A stretch of 64,000 nucleotides of DNA, from positions 28,745-92,744 of the forward strand of contig NZ_BGJX01000017.1 in the NCBI RefSeq assembly GCF_009811655.1, read 5' to 3'. This document shows positions 37,820 through 46,887 of the stretch, piece by piece. How positions within the stretch are numbered: position 1 is the first letter of the stretch; the number at the start of each line of letters is the position of its first letter. A program made the position numbers and the translations under genes. Origin of the DNA: Methylosinus sp. Ce-a6. GTDB lineage: Bacteria > Pseudomonadota > Alphaproteobacteria > Rhizobiales > Beijerinckiaceae. Below the pieces are notes generated by a model that ran no database searches, was not told the origin of the DNA, and worked only from the letters and a program-made list of their open reading frames with translations.

Positions 37820-39633
37820 CACAATTTTCGCGTCGCCTGCGTGAGCCATTTGCGCGTCTTGGCGTCGAGATGCGGAGAGAGCTCCGCGCGCACCCGCGCG
37901 TGATAGGCGTTCAGCCAGCGCGTCTCCTCCGCGCTCATGAGCTTCGGCTCGACGAGCGCGAGATCGAAGGGCGCGAGGGTGAGCGTCTCGAAGCCGAGCA
38001 TCTCGCGCTCGGCGCCGGCGATCTCGCGTTTCTCCACGACGATCAGATTTTCGAGGCGAACGCCATATTCGCCGGCGCGATAATAGCCGGGCTCGTCGGA
38101 GAGGATCATGCCGGGCTGCAAGGGCGTCGTCCCGAGCTTCGATATGCGCTGCGGCCCCTCATGCACGGAGAGATAGGCGCCGACGCCATGGCCCACGCCA
38201 TGGTCGAAATCGAGGCCCGCCTCCCAGAGGCTCCGGCGCGCGAAAGCGTCGAGCTGCGCGCCGCTGACGCCCGCGGGAAACACCGCGCGGGCGACGCCGA
38301 TATGGCCTTGCAGCACGCGGGTGAAATGCTCGCGCAATTGCTTGGACGGCCGGCCGACGCCGATGGTGCGCGTCACATCCGTGGTGCCGTCGAGATATTG
38401 CGCGCCGGAATCGACGAGATAGACGCCGCGCGCAATGCGCAGATCACTCGCCTCGGTGACGCGGTAATGCGGAATGGCGGCGTGCGGCCCGAAGGCGGAG
38501 ATCGTCGGGAAGGAGAGATCGCGGAGCTCGCCGCTCTCGCGGCGGAAGGTCTCGAGCGCCTGGGCGGCGGAGATTTCCGTCAGTCTTCCCTTGGGCGCCG
38601 TCTCGGCGAACCAGGCGAGGAAGCGCGTCAGCGCGACGCCGTCGCGCAAATGCGCGGCGCGCGCGCCGTCGAGCTCTATCTCGTTCTTGACCGCCTTCAG
38701 CAGCGCGATCGGATCTTCGCCGAGCTTCGGCTGGCCGCCTTTCCCGCGGAAGAGGTCGACGAGCTTCGCCGGCGCCGTCGCCGAATCGAACAAAATCGTC
38801 CTGCCCCGCGCGCCCTCGGCGGCGAGATCGTCGGCGACATTCGCCGCCTCGCGAATATCGGCCAGAGCCTCGAGGCCGGCCCTGGTCTTGGGCGAGAGCT
38901 TGGCGGGGTCGACATAGAGAAGCGGCCGGCCCTCCTTCGGCAGCAGGGCGAAACCGAGCGCGATGGGCGTATGCGCGACATCGGCGCCGCGCAGATTGAA
39001 GAGCCAGGCGAGCGCATGAGGATCGGAGACGAGCAGCGCATCTGCTTCGCCGAGCGCCTTGCGCACGCGCGCGATCTTCTTTTTGGCGGCGACGCCGGCG
39101 AGCCGCGGCGGATAGAGCGAGATCGCCCCGCAGGGCGGCGCCGGCCGGTCGCTCCACACCGCGTCGATCGGATTGCCGTCGAGCGGAGCCAGCGTGACGC
39201 CCTTGCCCTCGAGGGCTTTGGCGTAGCGGTCGATCTGCGCTTGCGTATGCACCCAGGGGTCATAGCCGATGCGCGCGCCTTTCTTGGCCGTCTCGGCGAG
39301 CCAGCGCGAGGGCGCCGTCTCGGCGATGTCGAAGACGGCGACGCGTTTGGCGTCGACTTGCTCGGGCGCCTGCAGCGTGTAGCGGCCGTCGACGAAGAGC
39401 GCCGCTTTGTCGGTGAGCACGACGACGACGCCGGCCGAGCCGGTGAAGCCGGTGAGCCAGGCGAGGCGCTCGGCCGATCTCGGCACATATTCGTTCTGAT
39501 GCTCGTCGGCGCGCGGGGCGATGAAGCCGTCGACCTCGCGGCGCGCGAGCTCCGCGCGCAGGGCCGCGAGCCGCTCCGCGCTGTCCCGCCCGCAGGCGTC
39601 GTCGGCGAAGCTCTGGAATCTGCTCTCGAACAT
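37819..39633 (-). CDS. pepP: Xaa-Pro aminopeptidase (M24B family)
   Basis: 604 residues, the long form with two creatinase-like N-terminal domains. Metal ligands of the pita-bread domain are visible: VDSGAQYLDGTTDVTRT (two Asp), GHGVGAYLSVHEGP (His), ILSDEPGYYRAGEYGVRLEN (two Glu). It removes N-terminal residues preceding proline, in the cytoplasm. It is the first gene of a two-gene unit with the membrane protein at 37430. Confidence 0.92.
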   Translation of the reverse strand: MFESRFQSFADDACGRDSAERLAALRAELARREVDGFIAPRADEHQNEYVPRSAERLAWLTGFTGSAGVVVVLTDKAALFVDGRYTLQAPEQVDAKRVAVFDIAETAPSRWLAETAKKGARIGYDPWVHTQAQIDRYAKALEGKGVTLAPLDGNPIDAVWSDRPAPPCGAISLYPPRLAGVAAKKKIARVRKALGEADALLVSDPHALAWLFNLRGADVAHTPIALGFALLPKEGRPLLYVDPAKLSPKTRAGLEALADIREAANVADDLAAEGARGRTILFDSATAPAKLVDLFRGKGGQPKLGEDPIALLKAVKNEIELDGARAAHLRDGVALTRFLAWFAETAPKGRLTEISAAQALETFRRESGELRDLSFPTISAFGPHAAIPHYRVTEASDLRIARGVYLVDSGAQYLDGTTDVTRTIGVGRPSKQLREHFTRVLQGHIGVARAVFPAGVSGAQLDAFARRSLWEAGLDFDHGVGHGVGAYLSVHEGPQRISKLGTTPLQPGMILSDEPGYYRAGEYGVRLENLIVVEKREIAGAEREMLGFETLTLAPFDLALVEPKLMSAEETRWLNAYHARVRAELSPHLDAKTRKWLTQATRKL

Positions 39634-39677
39634 GTCTCGAACCTATGCCTTTCCCCGCTCTGCGGCAATATGACGGC

Positions 39678-40175
39678 TCAGGTCAGCCGCAGCGCCATCA
39701 GCGCTTCGTCGAGATAGAGGCCCTCCGCGGTCTTCACGGAAGCCGGCTCGACACCGTAGATCGTAAACCCCCAGCGCTCGTAGAAACGCAACGCCCGGCC
39801 ATTGTCGCGCATCACGGTCAGCGTGACGATCTCGTAGGTTCCGCGCCCATGGTCCAGCAGCGCGGCCATGAGCGCGTCGGCGACGCCTTCGCCTCTATAT
39901 CGCTCGCGCAGATACATTCCCCATAGCAGCGCCTTGTGTTTCGTCTTCGTCCCGGCAACGCCGGCGAGTCCGGCGACGCCGACGAGCGTCTCGCCATCGA
40001 AGGCGCCGACGACGAAATCACGCGCGAGCCGCGCCGCGACCTCCTCCGTCGTGAGATGCGCCTCGTCCTCCGGCGCGAAGCGAAATTCGCGCTCGTGCAG
40101 GCGGAATCCTTCCAGCCTCAGCGTTTGAAAATCGGCGGCGTCGCCGCGCCCGAGCCTGCGGATCGCCAAGGTCAT
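39678..40175 (-). CDS. GNAT family N-acetyltransferase
   Basis: 165 residues from the ATG at 40175 (MTLAIRRLGRGDAADFQTLR). The acetyl-CoA pyrophosphate-binding loop is RERYRGEGVADALM (Q/RxxGxG/A type), and LTVMRDNGRALRFYERWGF is motif B. The substrate cannot be predicted. The longer frame to 40298 overlaps the FadL promoter and lacks family similarity. Confidence 0.87.
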   Translation of the reverse strand: MTLAIRRLGRGDAADFQTLRLEGFRLHEREFRFAPEDEAHLTTEEVAARLARDFVVGAFDGETLVGVAGLAGVAGTKTKHKALLWGMYLRERYRGEGVADALMAALLDHGRGTYEIVTLTVMRDNGRALRFYERWGFTIYGVEPASVKTAEGLYLDEALMALRLT

Positions 40176-40334
40176 TTTCGATGCGCCTGTCGCGGAATGC
40201 AAAGCAAGGTTCACGCCGCCGACGCATGCCGTGTCGGTCCGACAGCGACAGCTTGACGGCAGAAAAAGCTGATTATAACCATAGACTATATCTGTCATAT
40301 CGAATCAGCGAACAGCTCTTGTCTCGGGGGACCC

Positions 40335-41660
40335 ATGATTCAATCACATCGGCGTCGCGCGTCGCTCGGCGCGCTGCTGGCCGGCGTTTTCGCTTGGACC
40401 CCTTTCGGCTGGGCCACCGAGGGCTATTTTCTCGAGGGCTATGGCGCGCGGGAGAAGGCGATCGCCGGCGCGGGCGTCGCCGATTCGCGTGATCCCCTCG
40501 CTATTTCGATCAATCCGGCCGGCCTCGTCGACGTCGAACGCCAAGCGACCTTCGGACTGACCGGGTTTTCGCCCGATCGCGGCTACACGACCTCCGGCCC
40601 GGGCTTTGTCGCCGAGGGCGACGTGCGCAGCGGACGCGGACTGTTTCCCATTCCCTATGGCGGCTACGCCGCGCCGATCGACCAAGATTCCAGCTGGGGC
40701 GTGGCCGTCTATGGCAATGGCGGCATGAACACGACCTATTCGAAAAACTATGCGAGCCAATTCTATCCCAATCCCTTCGCCTGTCCGAAGCCGGGCGTCT
40801 TTTGCGGCGAGAACGCCGGCGTCGATCTGAACCAGGCCTTCATCTCGGCGGGCTACGCCCATCGCTTCGGGAGCGTCTCGATCGGCGTCGCGCCCATCCT
40901 CGCGATCCAGATCTTCAAGGCCCGCGGCCTTTCCGGCTTCGGCCCTTTCTCGGTCGACCGGACCAATCTCTCCGATCACAGCTATAATTGGTCGGTCGGC
41001 GCCGGCGTGCGGGCGGGCGCGCAATGGAGGGCGAGCGAGAGATTGCGGATCGGCGTCGCGGCCTCGACCCCCATATGGATGTCGTCTTTCTACAAATATT
41101 CCGGGCTGTTCGCAGAGGGCGGCGGCTTCGATATTCCGGCGACCGTCACGGCCGGCGTCGCTTTCGACCTGCTGCCGAACCTCACCTTGCTCGCCGATTG
41201 GCGCCACATCTTCTATTCGCAGGTCGCTTCCGTCGGCAATTCCTCGCAAGCGCCCTATCTCTTCGGCGCGCCGAATGGGCCGGGCTTCGGCTGGCGGGAC
41301 GTCGACGCCGTCAAATTCGGCGCGGAATGGCGCGCGACGCCAGATTGGACGTTCCGCGTCGGCTATTCGCACAACAATAATCCGATTCCGTCGCGCGATG
41401 TGACGATCAACATTCTCGCGCCCGGCGTCGTCACCGATCACTTCAGCGGCGGCCTGTCCTATCGCGTCACATCGAACTGGACGCTCGATCTCGCGGCGAT
41501 CGTCTCGCCCCGGCATTCGGCGTCGGGAATCGAGGTGACGCCGGCCGGCCCCAATCCCAACCGCAGAATCGCCATTTATCTGAGCGAATTCGAGGTCACC
41601 GCCGGCCTCACCTACAAATTCGACGCGGCGCCCGCGCCCGCCGGGATCGCCAAATTCTGA
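40335..41660 (+). CDS. OmpP1/FadL/TodX family outer-membrane transporter
   Basis: 441 residues with signal peptide (ASLGALLAGVFAWTPFGWAT). Mature start EGYFLEGYGAREKAIAGAGV and the NPAG motif (ISINPAGLVDVERQATFGLT) are hallmarks of FadL-type channels, and the remainder alternates amphipathic strands. FadL relatives take up long-chain fatty acids or aromatic hydrocarbons across the outer membrane. A ggggaccc precedes the ATG instead of a clear AGGAGG. It is not linked to the beta-oxidation pair at 32-34 kb. Confidence 0.9.
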   Translation: MIQSHRRRASLGALLAGVFAWTPFGWATEGYFLEGYGAREKAIAGAGVADSRDPLAISINPAGLVDVERQATFGLTGFSPDRGYTTSGPGFVAEGDVRSGRGLFPIPYGGYAAPIDQDSSWGVAVYGNGGMNTTYSKNYASQFYPNPFACPKPGVFCGENAGVDLNQAFISAGYAHRFGSVSIGVAPILAIQIFKARGLSGFGPFSVDRTNLSDHSYNWSVGAGVRAGAQWRASERLRIGVAASTPIWMSSFYKYSGLFAEGGGFDIPATVTAGVAFDLLPNLTLLADWRHIFYSQVASVGNSSQAPYLFGAPNGPGFGWRDVDAVKFGAEWRATPDWTFRVGYSHNNNPIPSRDVTINILAPGVVTDHFSGGLSYRVTSNWTLDLAAIVSPRHSASGIEVTPAGPNPNRRIAIYLSEFEVTAGLTYKFDAAPAPAGIAKF

Positions 41661-41714
41661 CGAAGGGCGCGTTCCCTCGCCACGCCGTCCGTTCGGCGCG
41701 CGCGCGGTCGGAGC

Positions 41715-42638
41715 TCACTCGAAATCGGGACGCGCCGCCGCCCCGCCGCGCCCCAGCAGCAGCGTCGCCCAGCCGTCGATGTCGCGGCGCTCGGCCAGCG
41801 CGAAACCCTGCGCGCGATAGGCCGAGAGCACGCCCGCCACATCGCGCGCCAGCAGGCCGGAGAGCACGAGCTCGGCCCCCGGCGCGGCGACCGCGGCGAT
41901 CTTGGGCGCGAGCAGGCGCAAAGGCTTCGCCAGAATATTGGCGAAGATCAGATCATATCGCGCCAGCGCGAGCGCAGGATGGCGCACGCCCACGGCGACG
42001 ACCGGCCGCACCCATGCGCCGACGCCGTTGAAGCGCGCGTTCACGCCGGCCGTCTCGACGGCGACCGGATCGATGTCGCCGCAGGCGACGGGAAGCCGCA
42101 GCAGCCGCGCGGCGGCGATGGCGAGCACGCCGGTGCCCGTGCCCACATCCAGCACATTCTGCGGGCGCCGCCGCTTGCATATTTCGGCGAGCGTCAGCAG
42201 GCAGCCGAGCGTGGTGCCGTGATGGCCGGTGCCGAAGGCGAGCGCCGCTTCGATCTCTATGCCGATGTCATTCGCGCCGACCCGGCCGCGGTCATGCGAC
42301 CCATGCACGAGGAAACGTCCGGCGCGAACGGGCCGCAGCCCCTCGAGCGAGGCGCCGACCCAGTCCTTCTGCGATATCTCGAAGAAGCGCGCGGCGGCGG
42401 CGGCTTCGGCGCCCGCCGCGGCCTCGATCAGCGCTCGGATCTGCGCCTCGTCCGGCGGCGCGCCGAAATAGATCTCGACGGCCCAGCTTTTTTCGTCCGG
42501 CTCCTCGAAAGCCGTGGCCGCGGTCTCGGCCGGGTCGAATGTCTCGACGATGAGATCGGCGACCGCGCGCGCGGATTTTTCGTCGCAGACGAGGCGCAGG
42601 CCGTGGCTCGCGCCATTGGGGGGAAGTCCTTCGAGCAT
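41715..42638 (-). CDS. prmA: Ribosomal protein L11 methyltransferase
   Basis: 307 residues from the ATG at 42638. C-terminal SAM domain: VLDVGTGTGVLAIAAARLLR, LPVACGDIDPVAVETAGVNA and DLIFANILAKPLRLLAPKIA, the NIL motif of PrmA. The N-terminal domain binds L11. It trimethylates lysines and the N-terminus of L11. The longer ATG at 42674 would add 12 basic residues without family support. Confidence 0.88.
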   Translation of the reverse strand: MLEGLPPNGASHGLRLVCDEKSARAVADLIVETFDPAETAATAFEEPDEKSWAVEIYFGAPPDEAQIRALIEAAAGAEAAAAARFFEISQKDWVGASLEGLRPVRAGRFLVHGSHDRGRVGANDIGIEIEAALAFGTGHHGTTLGCLLTLAEICKRRRPQNVLDVGTGTGVLAIAAARLLRLPVACGDIDPVAVETAGVNARFNGVGAWVRPVVAVGVRHPALALARYDLIFANILAKPLRLLAPKIAAVAAPGAELVLSGLLARDVAGVLSAYRAQGFALAERRDIDGWATLLLGRGGAAARPDFE

Positions 42639-42704
42639 GTGCGGCCGCTTAACACGCCCGCGCCGCGCCGTCACCAGGTTCGGCCATACGACGGTCGCCA
42701 GCCC

Positions 42705-42784
42705 GTCATCGCGAGCGAAGCGTGGCGATCCAGAGCCGCGGGGCGGCCCCTGGATCGCTGCGTCGCTGCGCTCCTCACGATGAC
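42705..42784. repeat. Long hairpin repeat of the gtcatcgcgag type, copy 1
   Basis: gtcatcgcgagcgaagcgtg with gatcca... pairs with tggatcgctgcg...ctcctcacgatgac, enclosing a GC-rich core. The same type, in better condition, is at 48273-48354. Confidence 0.8.
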
Positions 42785-42794
42785 GCCCTTGCCG

Positions 42795-43031
42795 TCAGCT
42801 CTTGAGCGTTCCGATCTCTTTCTTGTTGAAGTTGGAGAGATCGCCCTCGCGCGCCGCGGCCTGCCGCCACGACTTTTTGATGGCGTGATATTTGATCTCG
42901 TCGCAGATTTTGGCGATCTGCTGCTCGAGCTTCTCGCTGCCGCAAGAAGGACAGACCGGCGTGTCCGAGGCGCGGACCAGAAGTTCGAACTCCGAATGGC
43001 AGTCCTGGCATTCATAGGAGTAGAGCGGCAT
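42795..43031 (-). CDS. FmdB-type zinc ribbon protein
   Basis: 78 residues from the ATG at 43031 (MPLYSYECQDCHSEFELLVR). The paired CxxC motifs (ECQDC, CPSCG) form a zinc ribbon as in the FmdB regulatory-protein family. The C-terminus is lysine-rich (KKSWRQAAAREGDLSNFNKK). Suggested roles for the family are transcription-linked but are not established. Confidence 0.85.
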   Translation of the reverse strand: MPLYSYECQDCHSEFELLVRASDTPVCPSCGSEKLEQQIAKICDEIKYHAIKKSWRQAAAREGDLSNFNKKEIGTLKS

Positions 43032-43228
43032 TCTTTTCCTCGCGTCTGGCATACGCCCCTCTCGGGGCGCCTATATTTGTAGCAACATTCGTGCCGCGGC
43101 GCCGTCGCGAGGAGCGCCGCGATTCAGAGCCGCTCCTCGCGACGGCGTTGCTGCGCTCGCGAAAAGACGGATGGAACGGCTTTCGCTTGGCGTAGAATGC
43201 CAAAAGGCTTCCTTCGCGCCGGTCCACC

Positions 43229-44431
43229 ATGTCCTCCGCCCGTCTGACCGCCCGTTTCGTCCCTTCGCTCGAGCAGGTCGACGCCGCAGCCTGGGACGCG
43301 CTCGCCAATCCGGCCGGGCTCGCAGCCGAGGAGGCCGGCGGCGAGCGTTATAATCCTTTTATTTCCAGCGCCTTCCTGCTGGCGCTGGAGCGGTCGAAAT
43401 CGGTCGGCCCGCGCACCGGCTGGACGCCGCTCTACACGATTCTGGAGGACGCCGAGGGTCGGCTCGTGGCCGCCGCGCCGTCCTATGTGAAGACGCACAG
43501 CATGGGCGAATATGTCTTCGATTTCGGCTGGGCGCAGGCCTATGAGAACGCTGGCGGGCGCTATTACCCCAAGGTGCAGGTCGCGGTTCCCTTCACCCCG
43601 GCGACGGGGCGCCGGCTGCTCGTCGCGCGCGACGCGCCGGGGGGCGCGCTGCCGGGGCTGATCCACGCGCTGCGCGCGCTGCGTCAGGCGGCGGAGGCCT
43701 CCTCCATCCATGTCACCTTCGCGACAGAGGCGGAGGTCGAAGCGCTCGCCGCCGAGGGTTTCGCGGCGCGCGCCGGCGAGCAGTTTCATTTCCTCAACGA
43801 AAACTATCGCGATTTCGACGATTTCCTCGCCGCGCTCTCCTCGCGCAAGCGCAAGACGATCAAGCGCGAGCGCCGCGACGCGCTCGGCGACGATCTCACG
43901 ATCGACCTTTTGACCGGCGCCGACATAAAACCCGCCCATTGGGACAGATTCTTCGCCTTCTACATGGACACGGGCGCGCGCAAATGGGGCCGGCCCTATC
44001 TGACGCGCGATTTCTTCGATCGCATCGGCGAGACGATGGCGAAACGCATTCTCCTGGTCATGGCGCGGCGCGGCGAGGATTATATCGCCGGGGCGATCAA
44101 TTTTCTGGGCGACGACGCCGTCTACGGCCGCAATTGGGGCGCGCTGGAGGAGCGGCCCTTCCTGCATTTCGAGGTCTGCTATTATCAGGCGATCGAATTC
44201 GCCATCCGGCATGGCTACAAGCGCGTGGAGGCGGGCGCGCAGGGCGAGCACAAGCTCGCGCGCGGCTATCGGCCCGTCGCCACCCATTCTGCCCATGATT
44301 TCGCCGATCCGCGGCTGCGGACCGCCGTGGTCGAATTTCTGTCGCGGGAGAAAGTGGCGATCGACGAGGCGATCGCCGATAATGAAGCGAGCCTGCCCTT
44401 CCGCCGCGACGAAGACAGCGGCGTGGAATGA
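43229..44431 (+). CDS. FemAB-like / PF04339 family acyltransferase
   Basis: 400 residues with GNAT-like fold features. It carries YNPFISSAFLLALERSKSVG, APSYVKTHSMGEYVFDFGWA, then a second GNAT half with SSRKRKTIKRERRDAL, FYMDTGARKWGRPYLTRDFF, and a C-terminal EAGAQGEHKLARGYRPVATH. This matches the FemAB-like (peptidoglycan-recognition/biosynthesis) family that is widespread in Proteobacteria; the acyl donor and acceptor are not known. The AT start is the ATG at 43229. Confidence 0.87.
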   Translation: MSSARLTARFVPSLEQVDAAAWDALANPAGLAAEEAGGERYNPFISSAFLLALERSKSVGPRTGWTPLYTILEDAEGRLVAAAPSYVKTHSMGEYVFDFGWAQAYENAGGRYYPKVQVAVPFTPATGRRLLVARDAPGGALPGLIHALRALRQAAEASSIHVTFATEAEVEALAAEGFAARAGEQFHFLNENYRDFDDFLAALSSRKRKTIKRERRDALGDDLTIDLLTGADIKPAHWDRFFAFYMDTGARKWGRPYLTRDFFDRIGETMAKRILLVMARRGEDYIAGAINFLGDDAVYGRNWGALEERPFLHFEVCYYQAIEFAIRHGYKRVEAGAQGEHKLARGYRPVATHSAHDFADPRLRTAVVEFLSREKVAIDEAIADNEASLPFRRDEDSGVE

Positions 44432-44436
44432 CGCCA

Positions 44437-44504
44437 TTAGAGCGTTTTCAGCCGAAGCGGACGCCGGTTCGGCGTCCGGAAACGCGTCAAAACAAAAGAC
44501 CCTA
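44437..44504 (+). repeat. Bipartite palindromic repeat, copy f (module A plus B stub)
   Basis: Module A (ttagagcgttttcagccgaa to ggaaacgcgtcaaaacaaaa) ends in gaccctag, a single arm end of module B. The B palindrome itself is missing. The last bases (44502-44504) are the stop codon of the minus-strand small gene. Confidence 0.88.
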
Positions 44505-44675
44505 GCGCTTCTCGGGCTCCGGGCCGTCGTTCTGTCCATTCTCGGGCGACGACTGTGCGGCCGCCTTGCGCCGGCGCAGATTGGCTTTGAGCGCGGCCGC
44601 CAGCGCCGCGGCGTTTTTTTTGGCCGGCGGCCCGGATGGGGCGGCCGGGCGGTGCTTCTTGCCTTCCTCGGTCAT
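44502..44675 (-). CDS. Small basic hypothetical protein
   Basis: 57 residues from the ATG at 44675 (MTEEGKKHRPAAPSGPPAKK NAAALAAALKANL...). Lysine/alanine-rich with a helix of the type ALAAALKANLRRRKAAAQ, as in short basic proteins often seen in alphaproteobacteria; no function assigned. The stop codon is provided by repeat copy f, so the C-terminus (PENGQNDGPEPEKR) may be shorter or longer than in relatives. Confidence 0.6.
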   Translation of the reverse strand: MTEEGKKHRPAAPSGPPAKKNAAALAAALKANLRRRKAAAQSSPENGQNDGPEPEKR

Positions 44676-44752
44676 AGGGGCGCTCCGATCGGCGACGACG
44701 TCATGCGACGCTGCTTCTCCTCTCTTCGTCGCGGCCCTCGTCCCCCGGCGCA

Positions 44753-44857
44753 AGAGCGTTTCCAGCCGAGGTGGACGCCGGTTCGGCGTTGGAAACGCGT
44801 CGAAACAAGCCTGGGGTCTTTTTTCATATTTCAATGAAACGTGAAAAAGACCCCAGG
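44753..44857 (+). repeat. Bipartite palindromic repeat, copy g
   Basis: Module A (agagcgtttccagccgaggt to ggaaacgcgtcgaaacaag) is joined to module B with long arms (ggggtcttttttcatatttc / gaaacgtgaaaaagacccc). Arm sequence differs from all other copies, yet pairing is largely kept. Confidence 0.88.
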
Positions 44858-44920
44858 CGGCATGAAACTTGCTGTTTTTCCGCTGCGGCCCTGGCGGGCC
44901 GCAAGTTCAATCCAGCATGA

Positions 44921-45247
44921 GTGGCGACGACGATGCAAACGACTTTCATCAGAAACACCGACGATGGCCGCAAAGTCGAAGTCATTGGTCCTTATGTCTG
45001 TGTCGACGGCAAGCCGGTCGCCGACGCGGTCATGGAAGTCAAGGACCATCCCAACAAACGGGCGATTCTGCACACGCTTCCCAACGCCGCCTTCATGGCC
45101 GGCCCGGTCGTCCTGACCGCCGAGGAGGCTTCCGTCGTGCGCGGCGCCCTGCTCCAGGCCAAGCCCTCGCCGACCGATCCGGTCGCGATCAACGAGCAGC
45201 TGCGCCACGCCATCAACGCCCGCAATCGCGAGGCCGGCATCGAATAA
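44921..45247 (+). CDS. Hypothetical protein
   Basis: 108 residues counting from the GTG at 44921; an ATG at 44933 (MQTTFIRNTDDGRKVEVIGP) would give 104. Predicted beta-rich N-terminus and helical C-terminus (NEQLRHAINARNREAGIE). Acceptable coding bias and no overlapping gene, but no domain recognised and no clear Shine-Dalgarno. Confidence 0.55.
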   Translation: MATTMQTTFIRNTDDGRKVEVIGPYVCVDGKPVADAVMEVKDHPNKRAILHTLPNAAFMAGPVVLTAEEASVVRGALLQAKPSPTDPVAINEQLRHAINARNREAGIE

Positions 45248-45448
45248 TCCTTTCGAAGGCGGGCGCAGCCCCCCTCCCTCACCATCCGCGGGAGAGGGGC
45301 CGCGGCCGGCGTCGCGCGAAGCGTCGATGAAGCGCGCAGCCTCCTCCCGTGCAGCGCTCGCGGGGAGCGGGGGAAATGCGCCGAACCAAATCAATCGGAC
45401 GCCGTATGACCGGCTGCTCGTCCGACCAGCTCATCGCCAGACGGCGAA

Positions 45449-45486
45449 CAAAAAGGGCGCTCCGCTGACCCGCGAGCGCCCTTTTT
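45449..45486. terminator. Bidirectional rho-independent terminator
   Basis: aaaaagggcgctc (45450-45462) pairs perfectly with gagcgcccttttt (45474-45486). A-run before and T-run after the stem allow termination on both strands between the hypothetical gene (45247) and the glycosyltransferase end (45537). Confidence 0.9.
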
Positions 45487-45536
45487 CCGCATGACCAGCG
45501 GTCTGACCGGGAGAAAAGCCGCCTGGCGGCAAGGCG

Positions 45537-46673
45537 TCAGCCCGTCGTCTGCTCTTCCTGCTCACGCACGGTCATCGCATTGCCGTGCCAGACGAAATCG
45601 TCGAAGAGGCAGGCGTCGACGAACATCACCGGCAGCAGAATGTCGCGCGTCAGCAGCGCCAGGGGGCTGAGGCGCGAGACCCGCCAGCCGGCGATGCGGG
45701 CGAGCAGAAGCTCCGCGCCATAGAGCGTCGCCAGAATCCCGCCGCCGACCAGCGCCACATTGGCGTCGAGGAGATGCGCCGCATAGGCGCCCGTCACCAC
45801 CGGCATGAAACTGCCGTTCATGAACTCCGGCGCGAAATAGACGGGGAAGGTCACACGGCGCAGCCGCGCCCAGCGCACATGGCGGGAATAGACCTCACGC
45901 GCGCTGCGATGGCCGAGCGGCTGCTCGAAGGGCATGTCGACGAGCCGCACCTTCATCTTCTGCGCGCGGATGATCTTGGTGGAGGCGGCGTCCTCCGCGA
46001 TCTCGGCGCCGAGCGCGCGAATGCCGCCGGCGCGCTCCAGCACCTCGCGCCGCCACATCATGTTCTTGCCCTGCGCGAAGCCGATGCCGACCGCCTCGGC
46101 GCCATATTGCCAGCGCGCCTGGAAGGTGTTGAGGAAGGCGCATTCGACCTCCGCCCAGAAACCCTTGGGCCGCGAGCCGATCGGCATGGAGATGGACAGC
46201 GCCGTGTCGTCGCGGAAGGCGGCGAGCATCGTCTGGATATAATCGGGCGGAAGCAGAGCGTTGGAATCGGCGAGCACGACCCAGGCGTGGCGCGCCGCGT
46301 CCCATCCCTTCACGCAATTGTTGAGCTTGGGGTTGACGCTCACATAATCGTCGCCGATGAGCAGCCGCGCCGGAATATGCGGATGCGCCGCCATGAGCCG
46401 CTCGACGAGCGGAATCACCGGATCATTGGCGCATTGCACGCAGAAGAGAATCTCGTAGGAAGGATAATCCAGCGCGAAGGACGAGCCGAGCGTCTCCTCG
46501 CTGAATGTCTCGAGCCCGCGCAGCGGCCGCACGATGCTGACCGGCGGAGCATGGGCCGGAACCGGCAAAGTGCGGGGACGGGCTTTGCAGCGGAAGGCGG
46601 CGATGGCGATGCTGGCGAGGTTGAGCGTGAGCAGCGTCGCGCAGAAGGCGGCGCACACATAGGCGATGATCAT
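45537..46673 (-). CDS. GT2/GT21-type glycosyltransferase (ceramide glucosyltransferase/HpnI-like)
   Basis: 378 residues with an N-terminal membrane helix (YVCAAFCATLLTLNLASIAI) and hydrophobic C-terminal segments. Donor and acceptor motifs are in the right order: VSIVRPLRGLETFSEETLGS, KLNNCVKGWDAARHAWVVLA (with DSN), GIRALGAEIAEDAASTKI, and RHVRWARLRR, which is the (Q/R)xxRW signature of ceramide glucosyltransferases. HpnI, which glycosylates hopanoids, is in the same family, and the host type makes hopanoids; sphingolipid or hopanoid acceptor cannot be decided. Confidence 0.85.
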   Translation of the reverse strand: MIIAYVCAAFCATLLTLNLASIAIAAFRCKARPRTLPVPAHAPPVSIVRPLRGLETFSEETLGSSFALDYPSYEILFCVQCANDPVIPLVERLMAAHPHIPARLLIGDDYVSVNPKLNNCVKGWDAARHAWVVLADSNALLPPDYIQTMLAAFRDDTALSISMPIGSRPKGFWAEVECAFLNTFQARWQYGAEAVGIGFAQGKNMMWRREVLERAGGIRALGAEIAEDAASTKIIRAQKMKVRLVDMPFEQPLGHRSAREVYSRHVRWARLRRVTFPVYFAPEFMNGSFMPVVTGAYAAHLLDANVALVGGGILATLYGAELLLARIAGWRVSRLSPLALLTRDILLPVMFVDACLFDDFVWHGNAMTVREQEEQTTG

Positions 46674-46689
46674 GCGTGTTCTCTGCCTG

Positions 46690-46887
46690 TCACTTGCGGG
46701 ATTCGAGACGGGCGGCGGCGGCGACCTTGGACTGCGCCGGGGAGCGGCGACGGCTGCGCAGTCCCGGAGCGGGCCAGACCGATATTCCGCCTGACAATTC
46801 GCTCAGGTCTTGGCAAAAGGGGGCCGGCGCGAGAATCTTGTCGCGTCGCGCGGCCCTCGCAGTCTCCTCCTGGCGAAGTTTGCTCAT
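46690..46887 (-). CDS. Possible small protein upstream of the glycosyltransferase
   Basis: 65 residues from the ATG at 46887 (MSKLRQEETARAARRDKILA). A ggag Shine-Dalgarno sits 5 nt before it. The ATG is a CATG palindrome shared with the gltX start on the other strand (46886), so the two genes would start back to back. It ends 16 bp before the glycosyltransferase start. No domain; support is from the Shine-Dalgarno and operon position only. Confidence 0.35.
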   Translation of the reverse strand: MSKLRQEETARAARRDKILAPAPFCQDLSELSGGISVWPAPGLRSRRRSPAQSKVAAAARLESRK

